DNA of 64,000 nucleotides from positions 248,001 to 312,000 of the forward strand of contig NZ_KQ040798.1 in the NCBI RefSeq assembly GCF_000971985.1. The letters run 5' to 3'. Below, one piece after another: positions 8,798-17,093 of this stretch (the first letter of the stretch is position 1; each line of letters starts with the position of its first letter). A program made the translations under genes and the position numbers. Below the pieces are notes generated by a model. The model was not told the DNA's origin, ran no database searches, and was given only the letters and a program-made list of their open reading frames with translations. This stretch comes from Paenibacillus dauci. Its GTDB lineage: Bacteria; Bacillota; Bacilli; Paenibacillales; Paenibacillaceae.

Positions 8798-8911
8798 AGT
8801 TGTATCAGTAGCATGCCTGAAAAGAGGCACAGGGGAGTTCAGCGATTTGATTATGCAGCAGAATGTTGTAAATAGTATACATTGTTTCATTTAGTCAGGC
8901 GGGTTGGCATC

Positions 8912-9044
8912 ATTCACTCCGTAAAGGAATAAGGGCACGTCCTCCGGTGGAGCCGGGGAATCTACGAAATAGGAGTGACGGTAGATTCCCTGGCTCCAAT
9001 GTCGTCCTTTGCCCTTATTTCCTTTACTGCGTTCCGTGCGATTA
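8912..9044 (-). repeat. Palindromic structured element, copy 1
   Basis: Outer arms GTAAAGGAATAAGGGC (8921-) and GCCCTTATTTCCTTTAC (to 9027) and inner arms GGAGCCGGGGAATCTAC / GTAGATTCCCTGGCTCC pair. They are separated by an unpaired internal loop that reads, on the minus strand, GGACGACATT on one side and ACCGGAGGAC on the other. The outer flank carries GCACGGAACGCAG. Two more copies lie at 16545-16676 and 16901-17030. Confidence 0.75.
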
Positions 9045-9262
9045 GTTCTCATTGCAGGAATGATGTTCTATTCAAATACTTTTTATACTGCATACTGTGC
9101 AGGATGTATGGTATTCAACTTTATAATGCCTACGGGCAGAAGTCTACAATAGATGGAGAAAATTGAAGTTGGATTTTCAAGTCGGATTCTGGTGATAAGA
9201 TACTTTGCTCAATTATGTAACTTTTTTCCATTTTATTCGTCAGATAGGTTGAGGTGAGCATA

Positions 9263-9811
9263 ATGAGAAAAAGACGCATACCGATCCTTGCAGGTATTTT
9301 GATAATTCTTGTTGTGGGTGTAATGCTGGTATCACGATTATGGATGTCGCCAGTCTCTATCCCTCTTGAGCCGGGCAGCTACACGTTGCCGACACGTGTT
9401 CCACTTGATCGGAATACCCGAACGCCTCCGGCACCAACGATTATGGCTGGGGATACCGTTATTCCCTGGGTGCAAAGCAGTTATTGCTGGTCCAGAGGCT
9501 GTACTGATTATATAGGCGGCAAGCAAATGATGGATGGAAAGGTACCTGCAGTTGTGCCAGCAGGAGCCCGTATTCAAGCCAACTATAATTATGAACCTGC
9601 TCCTGCGATTCTTGTACTGAACCAGCTGGATAATCAAAAGAATCAATCCAATTATAATGATCTTGTAAGCGTTCCTTTGCAAGACGGTAAATTTACTGCT
9701 CCGACCGCTCCAGGCACCTATTACTACTTACTGGAAGCTCACTGGAGGGAGAAAAATACGCAACACTCTGACGGTGATACCTCTGCTGTATTCGCTATCG
9801 AGATTCGTTAG
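9263..9811 (+). CDS. Unknown protein with N-terminal membrane anchor
   Basis: I do not recognise this family. About 182 residues: a basic start (RKRRIP), one hydrophobic helix (about residues 6-24), then a soluble exported part. The exported part contains SSYCWSRGCTDYIGG with two cysteines that could form a disulfide, and an immunoglobulin-like ending (APGTYYYLLEAHW). The layout suggests an anchored extracellular beta-sandwich. The ATG at 9263 follows GAGGTGA with five bases between. A GTG nine bases earlier overlaps that site and is less likely. It is monocistronic and converges with the Kiwa-like pair. Confidence 0.7.
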   Translation: MRKRRIPILAGILIILVVGVMLVSRLWMSPVSIPLEPGSYTLPTRVPLDRNTRTPPAPTIMAGDTVIPWVQSSYCWSRGCTDYIGGKQMMDGKVPAVVPAGARIQANYNYEPAPAILVLNQLDNQKNQSNYNDLVSVPLQDGKFTAPTAPGTYYYLLEAHWREKNTQHSDGDTSAVFAIEIR

Positions 9812-9842
9812 CTCTACTATCGAACAGACCGGGAGCAGGAGA

Positions 9843-10511
9843 TTATACATCTTCTTGCTCCCCTTTATCTACCGGCCGAATCATATATACATTACTGACC
9901 AGCACCTGTGCCCGGTATTTGATATCCAGATTCATATCTTTTTCACGGACGATCAATACAGCCTTGAGCCGTACATCGGGGTTAGCTTCTTCTTCATCGC
10001 GACTGCGGTTGGAGATAACGCCCTGGTATACCTGTCTGCCTGATACAAAGAACAGTGGACAGGTTGCGATACTATCGGTTTTTACATACACCGTAATGAT
10101 GAAAATAATAATAAACATCGATACTGTCAGGTTCACTACCGATGAATAGTCGACCACAATCTGTGGCAGCAGCAGAGTCAGCAGGAAAAAAGTATAATCA
10201 TTTACACTAATTTTCTCATATTGGCGAATCGACACTTCCCGGCCAATCGTCCGGGCAGACAGGCGTTCTTCCAGTCCGCGCAGCAACCACCAGATTACGA
10301 GACGATACAATGCGAGCGATATCAGGAGCACTATCACGAGAAAGACCAGCTCCACGATCCACCAGCGGGTAAACATCTCTTCGAGCTTCTCCTTGGTCAG
10401 TCCGGCAGGCAGCAGATCATTATGATAAATAAATCCGCTGAACATGACGATCAGGAGCGGGATATATGCGGTAATCCACATCAGCACCTGCTCTCTTTTG
10501 GTCCACATCAT
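9843..10511 (-). CDS. kwaA: Four-helix membrane protein, KwaA-like (Kiwa defence)
   Basis: A 222-residue protein with four hydrophobic segments (about 8-27, 50-75, 105-122, 126-142) and a soluble C-terminal part. The segment VKTDSIATCPLFFVSGRQVY after the last helix and the TFFLLTLLLP helix resemble what I recall of KwaA, the membrane subunit of the Kiwa anti-phage system. The upstream gene, 19 bases away, looks like KwaB, which raises the likelihood. A GGAGGGA site precedes two consecutive ATGs. In described Kiwa systems KwaA senses infection at the membrane and acts with KwaB. The gene order here is B then A. A profile search would be decisive. Confidence 0.55.
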   Translation of the reverse strand: MMWTKREQVLMWITAYIPLLIVMFSGFIYHNDLLPAGLTKEKLEEMFTRWWIVELVFLVIVLLISLALYRLVIWWLLRGLEERLSARTIGREVSIRQYEKISVNDYTFFLLTLLLPQIVVDYSSVVNLTVSMFIIIFIITVYVKTDSIATCPLFFVSGRQVYQGVISNRSRDEEEANPDVRLKAVLIVREKDMNLDIKYRAQVLVSNVYMIRPVDKGEQEDV

Positions 10512-10530
10512 ATGGCTCCCTCCTCATCGT

Positions 10531-11592
10531 TCATGCATTCGGCTCATCAGCCGCATTCTCATAACTTACAGCAACCCCGTAATCTCCGGTCAGGAAAGAC
10601 TGAACAATCTTGTCGGAAAAGAACTGGATCAGCGTCTTGGGTTCCTGATCTTTGTGGAAGACAATTTTGCGCTTGTCCAGATCAATAAAATCATACAGCT
10701 CCCACAGTGCCCGGTATTTTCGCTGATAGGCTTCCGCCTGCTTGGCATTGCGGGGCATTTTGCGGCGGATCAGCTTGAGTTCTTCGCACCGGTCTTCAAA
10801 ATTACGCTGCAGTACCTCGATGGTCTCTGGCTGAATCTGTGCCAGACTGCGAGAATAAAAGTACTGACGGCAGCTGTCCTCAAACTCTTCCTTGTTCGAT
10901 TCCTCTCCGTCAAAAAAAGGCAGCGCCGTAATTCGCTCCAGATTCTCATCCCGCAGTTCGTTAATATGATCCTGATAATCAAAAGCATACTCGAATGGAC
11001 GCAGACTGGAAATATAAATCGTATTATTTACAATGAAAAAGTCGATTGGGCCGCCAATTTCCAGCAGTTCACTATCGGCAAACTGGAGCTCACCCGAATT
11101 TTTGAAGGCAAATTTCTTTTTGCCAATATTTCGTTTGGGCTTGCGATAAAAGCAGCAGTAGATATTCTCGTTATCCAGCTGGATCTGAATCATCTGGAAA
11201 TGGGTACTGGCATCTTCCAGGCTGCTGTCGGGATGCTCCAGCGCAAAAAGCAATCCTTCCTTGCGTTCGGAGACAGTACCTTCGGAAGAATCCAGCTCCA
11301 ACATCGCCAGGGTATCATTTTTCTGAACCTCAAAATTGTAATCGCTTACCATAAATTCATCCTCACCCTGGCCATTTTCCCGCTGGAAGGAACGAAAAGC
11401 ATAGATAATCTGCTTTTTCAACCAGTTTTGCACATCTGCCGATATGGCACTTTCACGTGCGCGGTAATAATGATCAGCTTCTTTTTGCTTGCGCACCGTA
11501 AAGAAGGTCAAGCCTATCTGCTCCATTGCTTCAGCCGATGTCTCCATCCCAGACAGACGATTGACCGGATGATCCTGATCATTAATGTTCAT
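10531..11592 (-). CDS. kwaB: DUF4868/KwaB-like protein (Kiwa defence)
   Basis: A 353-residue soluble, charged protein without membrane segments. The middle (about residues 180-230) contains IGGPIDFFIVNNTIYISSLR followed by PFEYAFDYQDHINELRDENL. This resembles the DUF4868 pattern of a hydrophobic strand, then an F-E-x-x-F-x-Y helix. The C-terminal third is helical and ends in FFSDKIVQSFLTGDY. In E. coli, KwaB is the cytoplasmic effector of Kiwa. It is the first gene of a pair with the four-helix protein downstream. The ribosome binding site is weak (AAAGGAATGGTGA). The family call is from pattern memory, not a search. Confidence 0.55.
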   Translation of the reverse strand: MNINDQDHPVNRLSGMETSAEAMEQIGLTFFTVRKQKEADHYYRARESAISADVQNWLKKQIIYAFRSFQRENGQGEDEFMVSDYNFEVQKNDTLAMLELDSSEGTVSERKEGLLFALEHPDSSLEDASTHFQMIQIQLDNENIYCCFYRKPKRNIGKKKFAFKNSGELQFADSELLEIGGPIDFFIVNNTIYISSLRPFEYAFDYQDHINELRDENLERITALPFFDGEESNKEEFEDSCRQYFYSRSLAQIQPETIEVLQRNFEDRCEELKLIRRKMPRNAKQAEAYQRKYRALWELYDFIDLDKRKIVFHKDQEPKTLIQFFSDKIVQSFLTGDYGVAVSYENAADEPNA

Positions 11593-11720
11593 CTATTCAC
11601 CATTCCTTTGAATGAGTTGGTAATCAAGTACATGTGAAAGTAAGATAGCTGGCTACTTATATTTTACCAAAATATCCCTGTAATTTCCTTTTTTAACGAA
11701 AATAAATTTTGGGTAACAGG

Positions 11721-11760
11721 AAAAAGCCCGGATGTGGGAAATTGCATCATCCGGGCTTTA
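11721..11760 (-). terminator. Terminator of the sigma/anti-sigma operon
   Basis: AAAGCCCGGATG and CATCCGGGCTTT arms form a GC-rich hairpin followed on the minus strand by TTTTT. It lies just after the anti-sigma-like gene. Confidence 0.85.
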
Positions 11761-11775
11761 CAAAAGAAAATATGC

Positions 11776-12789
11776 TTAGTACTCTGGAATCGTAATGGAA
11801 AAATCCATACACCAGTAACCACTGACTTGCTGTACGATACTGCCTTGCATATAGGAGAGTTTCACTTGGTTACGCTGCTGGTCGGTCATGGGAGAAAAGT
11901 GGAATTCCTGCCTAATTCCATCTGGCTCTGCATTCATTGAATTTATCTCGGGTCTTCCAGCTTTCGACTTTACTATTACATAACTGGCTTCATCCATACT
12001 CCCACTTATTAGCTTAATCGTATTATTTGCTGGAGTATCTGGCAGCATAGCATACTTGAAAATCAACTTTTGATTAGCGTTCGACCAATCAAATTGTTTT
12101 ACTTTGATAGATAGTGGGGGATTGACTGGTATTTTATAATTTTTACCGGGTGCGATGGTACCTTCAATTGGAATTTCTTTCTTATCGATTAGATAAAGGT
12201 CTCTTAACTGCAGGCGGAAATGGTGTTCTCCCGGTTTCATATTATCCAGTATGATATCGGTAGAAGCTTGCAATCCGTCTGCGCTGGTAAATTGGTCAGC
12301 AGCAATGCTGAATTTCTTGCCACTCTCAAGATCAGTTAATACACTTTTCTTGAATTTAGCGTATTTAAAGTCCGACCTTTTTATTCCATTAAGGCTTGAT
12401 TTTAGTTGAATATAATTCGTCTGATCCGTATATTTTTTGAGTGTAACGGTATCAACTGTATATTGTATCCCTTTATCTTCTGCTGTTGCTCCAATCTTTT
12501 GTACTACAGATGGGGTCGACAAAACAGTATTCATGATTGATGGTACTCCACCCATTTGAATAACTGCGATCCCTATACAACATACTCCTATTAGCCCCAT
12601 GACAACCACTTTCCATTTATGTTTATAACGTATTGTTTTTTCCTCTGCTGGATTCCATTTGGATTGTCGTCTTCTTGTTTCAAGTTCTACTTTTTGCCAT
12701 ATGGACTCATAATCTGGTGAATCATCGCGGAGCTTACCCATTTGATGTCGGATCAGTGAATCATCTTTTTCTTTATCCTCGGGTCGCAT
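11776..12789 (-). CDS. Probable anti-sigma factor with DUF4179-like layout
   Basis: A soluble N-terminal segment of about 60 residues, one membrane helix (KWKVVVMGLIGVCCIGIAVI) and an extracellular domain of about 250 residues rich in beta strands. This is the usual architecture of transmembrane anti-sigma factors. It overlaps the ECF sigma gene by about 17 bases, so the two are translationally coupled. The ATG at 12789 has AAAGGGAG eight bases upstream; a GTG at 12798 overlaps that site. No classical HCC zinc anti-sigma motif is visible, so the link to the sigma factor rests on architecture and operon position. Confidence 0.7.
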   Translation of the reverse strand: MRPEDKEKDDSLIRHQMGKLRDDSPDYESIWQKVELETRRRQSKWNPAEEKTIRYKHKWKVVVMGLIGVCCIGIAVIQMGGVPSIMNTVLSTPSVVQKIGATAEDKGIQYTVDTVTLKKYTDQTNYIQLKSSLNGIKRSDFKYAKFKKSVLTDLESGKKFSIAADQFTSADGLQASTDIILDNMKPGEHHFRLQLRDLYLIDKKEIPIEGTIAPGKNYKIPVNPPLSIKVKQFDWSNANQKLIFKYAMLPDTPANNTIKLISGSMDEASYVIVKSKAGRPEINSMNAEPDGIRQEFHFSPMTDQQRNQVKLSYMQGSIVQQVSGYWCMDFSITIPEY

Positions 12790-13309
12790 GTATATCACTC
12801 CCTTTTTCCAGCGTTACTTCAGTATGCTTCGCCAGCTTTTTCAATTTAGCTATAGCCCGGCTTAATCTGGACTTTACTGTACCCACAGGAATTTTCAGCA
12901 CATCAGCTATTTCCGTATGACTTAATTCGCCTATGTAATGCAGCAGCAGTACCTGCCGTAATTTCCCGGGAAGCTGTTCCAGCAGCTTTACAAACTCGCT
13001 TGCAGTCTCCTGACGCTTATATGATTTCTCCACCGAAGGATTAGACCGTAGCGGCCAGCCCAACCAGAACGCTTTGCTTTCCTTATCCCTTCCTTTGCTG
13101 CGGCGACGAAACATGGAATAACATTCATTGGCTGCAATACGCATCAGCCATGCTTTTTCATTCTCGATCTCGCTTCGTTTGGCAAGCAGGGCTTTGACAA
13201 AGACTTCCTGACATATATCTTCTGCATCGGCTTTGCTGCCGGTCATATAGAGACAATAGCAGTATACATTTTCTTTATAACTTTCAAACAATTGGCGGTC
13301 GTCCAACAT
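12773..13309 (-). CDS. ECF RNA polymerase sigma factor
   Basis: A 178-residue sigma-70 family factor. Region 2 (about 10-75) contains DAEDICQEVFVKAL and WLMRIAANECYSMFRRR, the -10 recognition helix area. Region 4 (about 105-160) contains LPGKLRQVLLLHYIGELSHT and a helix-turn-helix IADVLKIPVGTVKSRLSRAI for the -35 element. It is cotranscribed with the transmembrane anti-sigma-like protein, so it is probably released by an envelope signal. The target promoters cannot be read from this window. Confidence 0.92.
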   Translation of the reverse strand: MLDDRQLFESYKENVYCYCLYMTGSKADAEDICQEVFVKALLAKRSEIENEKAWLMRIAANECYSMFRRRSKGRDKESKAFWLGWPLRSNPSVEKSYKRQETASEFVKLLEQLPGKLRQVLLLHYIGELSHTEIADVLKIPVGTVKSRLSRAIAKLKKLAKHTEVTLEKGSDIHATRG

Positions 13310-13399
13310 ATCCCCTTCCCTCTTCTATATCATGCGTTCCCTTTTAGGACGAATAACTGTACTTATCCGTTCCCTTTTTTGTATCTTTTAATGAATAAA

Positions 13400-13456
13400 T
13401 TAAAATAAGTCTGAAAATCGCTCGCTAATGAATAGCTCTGCAGATCTTCAGACTTA
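13400..13456 (-). terminator. Possible terminator after the copper-amine-oxidase-N-domain gene
   Basis: AAGTCTGAA (13407-13415) pairs with TTCAGACTT (13447-13455). On the minus strand it is followed by a T-rich run. The stem is short and the loop 31 bases long, so termination is likely but not certain. Confidence 0.45.
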
Positions 13457-13508
13457 CATATTATTTTTCAAAATAATTTCTTGTCTATTTTTATCATGTT
13501 TTTAATTT

Positions 13509-14438
13509 TCAATCTATACGCTTTTCTTCTGGCATGACAAAAGAGATTTTACCCGCCATGCTTGTTACTGATCCGCCTACTGTATACTCATGTCCAGTGC
13601 TGTAATATCCTTTACCAGCTTGTATTATTCCAGTCTCGATAGAAGTGCTATCTCCAAAATAACCACTCTCTATAGAAACATAATCTTTATTTTTTAACGG
13701 GACACTTCCCCACTTCTCCTTTAACTTGTAAGACAGAAAATCTTTCACATGATCTGTAGATTGTTTTGGAAGACGAGCTTGCCAGATGATGACCGGAAAG
13801 TCCTCCTTGAATTCGATCAAAGATATGACATCTCCATAGATATGGTACATTCGCAAAACTTCCCCTTTGGGAAATAAAAACTGATTATCAACTGCCTCGG
13901 ATTCTTCATGATTCTCCAACAGTTGTTGTTCACCATGCGTTGGGATCTGCATTATCAGTTGCATCACTAGTTCTCTGGCTGAAGCCAAATCCCCTTGATA
14001 CAGTGTTTTGCTATCCTGTGTACTCAGAGGAGATTCTATACGAAGTACTTTGTTACTACTGTTAATCTCATATCCAAGCGATCCCAGAAAATCCGATGGG
14101 ATATACGTGCGTCCATTGATTTGCTGTACTACTACATTCAGCTCAGAGACAGCATCCTGATTATTTATGCTATATTGAGCTTTTCCAATAGTGAATACAT
14201 ACCGCTCTCCCCATTTCTTCAGAGCAACCTTGTGATGAACCGGATCTGTGGAAAGTGTAGCATCAATCGCTCTCGCAAGGTCACGGATCGGAATCATCAT
14301 TTTACCTTTTCGAATCTGTACATCCGATCCAGAGATGGTTTTCTGATCCGGGGTAGTAATCGTAACAGGTGACGCATATGTAGACGTGGAGCTAAGCAGC
14401 AGACTTGCTGCAATAGAAGCTGCGATAATCTTTTTCAA
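13509..14438 (-). CDS. Secreted protein with copper amine oxidase N-terminal domain
   Basis: A 309-residue exported protein: a signal peptide of about 22 residues ending TYAS, then a copper amine oxidase N-terminal domain. The domain shows MMIPIRDLARAIDATL, KVALKKWGERYVFTIG and INGRTYIPSDFLGSLGYEI. It is common in Paenibacillus envelope proteins and is thought to bind cell-wall or protein partners; no oxidase activity is implied. The C-terminal 150 residues match nothing I know. It is monocistronic, upstream of the ECF operon, and could be part of the same stress response, though no shared motif was found. Confidence 0.75.
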   Translation of the reverse strand: MKKIIAASIAASLLLSSTSTYASPVTITTPDQKTISGSDVQIRKGKMMIPIRDLARAIDATLSTDPVHHKVALKKWGERYVFTIGKAQYSINNQDAVSELNVVVQQINGRTYIPSDFLGSLGYEINSSNKVLRIESPLSTQDSKTLYQGDLASARELVMQLIMQIPTHGEQQLLENHEESEAVDNQFLFPKGEVLRMYHIYGDVISLIEFKEDFPVIIWQARLPKQSTDHVKDFLSYKLKEKWGSVPLKNKDYVSIESGYFGDSTSIETGIIQAGKGYYSTGHEYTVGGSVTSMAGKISFVMPEEKRID

Positions 14439-14587
14439 TCTTATCCCTTCTTTGTCATGAATTTGATTTCGTTACTATATACTCCGGCAGATGAATAAAA
14501 GTTGTGCTCTTTCCAGTAAGACAGTATTTACATGATACATTATGCACTATTTCTTCCTTATCTCTAATGACAATTGAACTGGACAAA

Positions 14588-14638
14588 ATAAAATCCTGCA
14601 GTACTCTGATTAGGCAGGTACCGCAGGATTTTTTATTT
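14588..14638 (-). terminator. Terminator after the GH2 gene
   Basis: AAAATCCTGC (14590-) pairs with GCAGGATTTT (to 14632). T-rich sequence follows on the plus side and A/T-rich sequence on the minus side, nine bases past the GH2 stop. Confidence 0.7.
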
Positions 14639-14646
14639 TACAGGGT

Positions 14647-16467
14647 TTAGGATTCCATCGGCTGATTCATCACGATCGCCCGAATCTGCTCTACCGGCAC
14701 TTTCGGCTCGCGGTCGTACGTGAGCAGACCGTTAATTTCCTGCTCTACATCAGTCAGTTGGGTATAGCAGAATCCCTGTACAATCGGTGACAGGTGCATC
14801 GGCCGAATCACCGCCTGCAGACGGTCGAGATAATCTTCATCATTGTCTGCACCCGAATAACCCCAGCCTTCCCAATCACTTTTCTTGTAGGCGATACCGC
14901 CAAACTCGGTCACCAGTATCGGCTGGCCCTGATACGAGGCACCACCTACGAAGATGCGGCGGCTGCCTGGCATCGCATTCACAGCCGTACCAACATCCGC
15001 ATACCGCTCGGTCAACACTTCTTCACGCCATTCATAATCATGGATCGCCACCAGATCGGTATCCATCATCTCCCAGCCATCATTATAAATAACCGGACGT
15101 GTCGGATCGAGGGAACGGGTCAAATGATATAGAGTCAGCCCGTGCTGCTGCTGACGCGGATCTACCTGTACATTCGGAATTCCCCAGCTCTCATTCATCG
15201 GTACCCAGACAATGATCGAAGGATGATTATAATCCCGCTCAATAACCTCCTGCCACTCGTTCAGGAAACGGCGAACATACTGCTCCGAGTAACTATAGGC
15301 ATTGGCAGCCTCTCCCCAGACCAACAGCCCCTTGCGATCACACCAGTACAGAAAACGCGGGTCCTCCATCTTCTGATGCTTGCGCACTCCGTTAAAGCCC
15401 ATCGCCTGGGTCAACTCGATATCCCGTACCAACGCCTCGTCGGTTGGCGCCGTCAGAATACCATCGGGGAAATACCCTTGATCCAGTACCAGACGAAGGA
15501 AATACGGACGATTGTTCAGGTTGAGCTTGCCATTTTCAATTGAGACCTTGCGCATGCCAAAATAACTATCCACCCGATCCAGTACGGCTCCATCCTGCAG
15601 CAGCTCCAGACGGATATCATACAGATTCGGCGATTCCGGTGTCCACCACCGCCCTAATCCATGATCATTAAAATCATGAAGTCCGATTGAACGAAAATGC
15701 TCCGGATGGCTCACCAGGAATTCATCTTGCGTCACCTGCTCTCCGGCAAAGGAAATAGTTAGCCGCGCGGTCAATGCTGAGGCGGCAGACTGCTGCAGTA
15801 CAGTCTCTGGATAAAACAGTCGAATCCGTACTTCGTTCGTATCAATATCCGGCGTGAATTTAACCTGCTGAAGATGTGTAGCTTCTACCGGCTCCAGCCA
15901 CACCGTCTGCCAGATACCTGTCGTCCGGGTATAGAATATACTGGCCGAATCTTCTTTCCAATACTGCTTGCCTCGCGGTAACGTTACATCCTGGCTATAA
16001 TCCTCAGTACGCACAACAACTTCGTTATGCTCTTCCAGCAGATCTGTAATATCCGCTGTAAATGGAGTATGCCCACCTTCATGCGATGCTGCCCATTTCC
16101 CATTCACCCAGACCGTTGCCTTGTAGTCCACGGCTCCAAAATGCAGCAGCACCCTTTTGCCATTCCAATCTGCCGGAATATCCAGTTGTCTGCGATACCA
16201 TACCAGATCATGAAACCCGGTATCCCCAATCCCGCTCAGTTCACTCTGAAAAGTAAACGGCACCTGAATCTGCCGATCGAATGTTCCTTGCCCGGACATA
16301 TACCAGCGTTCCTTGTCTCCCCGGCGCTCATCATCAAACGCAAATGCCCAGCTTCCATTCAGGTTCATCCACTGTTCACGAACCAGCTGCGGTCTCGGAT
16401 ACTCCGGTCTTGGGACGATAGGTAGTTCATTATGATGTGTAGTCGATTGTTCAGCAGGTACGTTCAT
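14647..16467 (-). CDS. Glycoside hydrolase family 2 enzyme
   Basis: A 606-residue GH2 protein of the beta-galactosidase/beta-glucuronidase class. A sugar-binding jelly-roll (about 25-190) is followed by an immunoglobulin-like domain and a TIM barrel. The acid/base glutamate is in NHPSIIVWVPMNESWG and the nucleophile glutamate in ILVTEFGG. There is no signal peptide, so it acts on imported oligosaccharides. The ribosome binding site AAGGAGG precedes the ATG at 16467. It lies downstream of an ABC sugar importer on the same strand, but a 620-base gap with two structured repeats suggests a separate promoter. The exact sugar (arabinoside, galactoside or glucuronide) cannot be fixed; the neighbouring GH43 enzyme points to arabinan-type side chains. 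Confidence 0.87.
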   Translation of the reverse strand: MNVPAEQSTTHHNELPIVPRPEYPRPQLVREQWMNLNGSWAFAFDDERRGDKERWYMSGQGTFDRQIQVPFTFQSELSGIGDTGFHDLVWYRRQLDIPADWNGKRVLLHFGAVDYKATVWVNGKWAASHEGGHTPFTADITDLLEEHNEVVVRTEDYSQDVTLPRGKQYWKEDSASIFYTRTTGIWQTVWLEPVEATHLQQVKFTPDIDTNEVRIRLFYPETVLQQSAASALTARLTISFAGEQVTQDEFLVSHPEHFRSIGLHDFNDHGLGRWWTPESPNLYDIRLELLQDGAVLDRVDSYFGMRKVSIENGKLNLNNRPYFLRLVLDQGYFPDGILTAPTDEALVRDIELTQAMGFNGVRKHQKMEDPRFLYWCDRKGLLVWGEAANAYSYSEQYVRRFLNEWQEVIERDYNHPSIIVWVPMNESWGIPNVQVDPRQQQHGLTLYHLTRSLDPTRPVIYNDGWEMMDTDLVAIHDYEWREEVLTERYADVGTAVNAMPGSRRIFVGGASYQGQPILVTEFGGIAYKKSDWEGWGYSGADNDEDYLDRLQAVIRPMHLSPIVQGFCYTQLTDVEQEINGLLTYDREPKVPVEQIRAIVMNQPMES

Positions 16468-16544
16468 TACATATAGCCTCCTTGGTTTAAATCATTGTTG
16501 GGTGGTGTTGGTTATGCTGCACAGGAGCGGGCGGTGTACAGGTC

Positions 16545-16676
16545 ATTTGCTGCGAAAAGGGATTCTGCCACTCCCTCCTGTTAAGAATGGAGATTTTGAA
16601 CTACCGCTTCCAGCGGTAAATCTCCATTCTTAAATGTCGGTCATCGGCAGAATTCCCTTTCCTTCGCTCCGCACAT
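16545..16676 (-). repeat. Palindromic structured element, copy 3
   Basis: Outer arms AAGGGATTCTGCC / GGCAGAATTCCCTTT and inner arms TTAAGAATGGAGATTT / AAATCTCCATTCTTAA flank an internal loop. On the minus strand the loop reads ATGACCGACAT on one side and CAGGAGGGAGT on the other. The minus-strand 5' flank GTGCGGAGCGAAGGAAAGGG matches copy 2. The stems share little sequence with the other copies yet still pair. Confidence 0.72.
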
Positions 16677-16900
16677 GAACCAACTTCGTTCCTTTTTAGT
16701 AAATCCATACACCAACTGCTTTATTTCTTTTTCAACAAACAAACATTCCCTCGCTCTCCTGAACAGTAGAACTATAAATCATCTTGTATCTTGTATCTTG
16801 TATCTGTTATTTCTTATCTGTTATCTCTTACTACCCTCTCCTCCCCTATCTGCAGAAGTGCAGACACCCGCCCTCTAGACAGCAATAATGGAAACATCTA

Positions 16901-17030
16901 GCACGGAGCGAAGCAAAGAGAATTTGGTCAAAGGACGACATTGGAGCCTGGAAATCGACTGCCTCTCCCTATTCGTAGATTTCCAGGCTCCACCGGAGGA
17001 CTTGACCAAATCTCTTTGCGCAGCGGTCCA
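16901..17030 (+). repeat. Palindromic structured element, copy 2
   Basis: On the plus strand GCACGGAGCGAAG leads into outer arm GCAAAGAGAATTTGGTC, loop side AAAGGACGACATT, inner arm GGAGCCTGGAAATC, apical loop, inner arm GATTTCCAGGCTCC, loop side ACCGGAGGACTT and outer arm GACCAAATCTCTTTGC. CGCAGCGG follows. It lies 60 bases after the permease stop on the other strand. Confidence 0.75.
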
Positions 17031-17093
17031 CCAAGACTCACCATCTGCGTCACCAAAACCGCAGTGGCTGCACTTCTGCACCCGATACCCCCT

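Larger units (their letters stand above)
16468..17093. other. 626-base gene-free interval with two structured repeats
   Basis: No credible gene. It holds the GH2 promoter region, two copies of the palindromic element and a short tandem run of TCTTGTA/TCTTATC-like units around 16783-16830. Small open frames here only span the palindromes. Confidence 0.6.

Noticed and set aside
8912-9044. Terminal inverted repeats of an insertion sequence
   Set aside because: No transposase ORF lies between the arms (apical loop is only about 15 bases) and no target duplication was seen; a hairpin element explains it better.
10444-11637. A 397-codon open frame on the plus strand opposite the KwaB-like gene
   Set aside because: It starts inside one minus-strand gene and spans the junction of two with good ribosome binding sites; its composition is that of an antisense shadow. 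The DUF4868-like pattern supports the minus strand.
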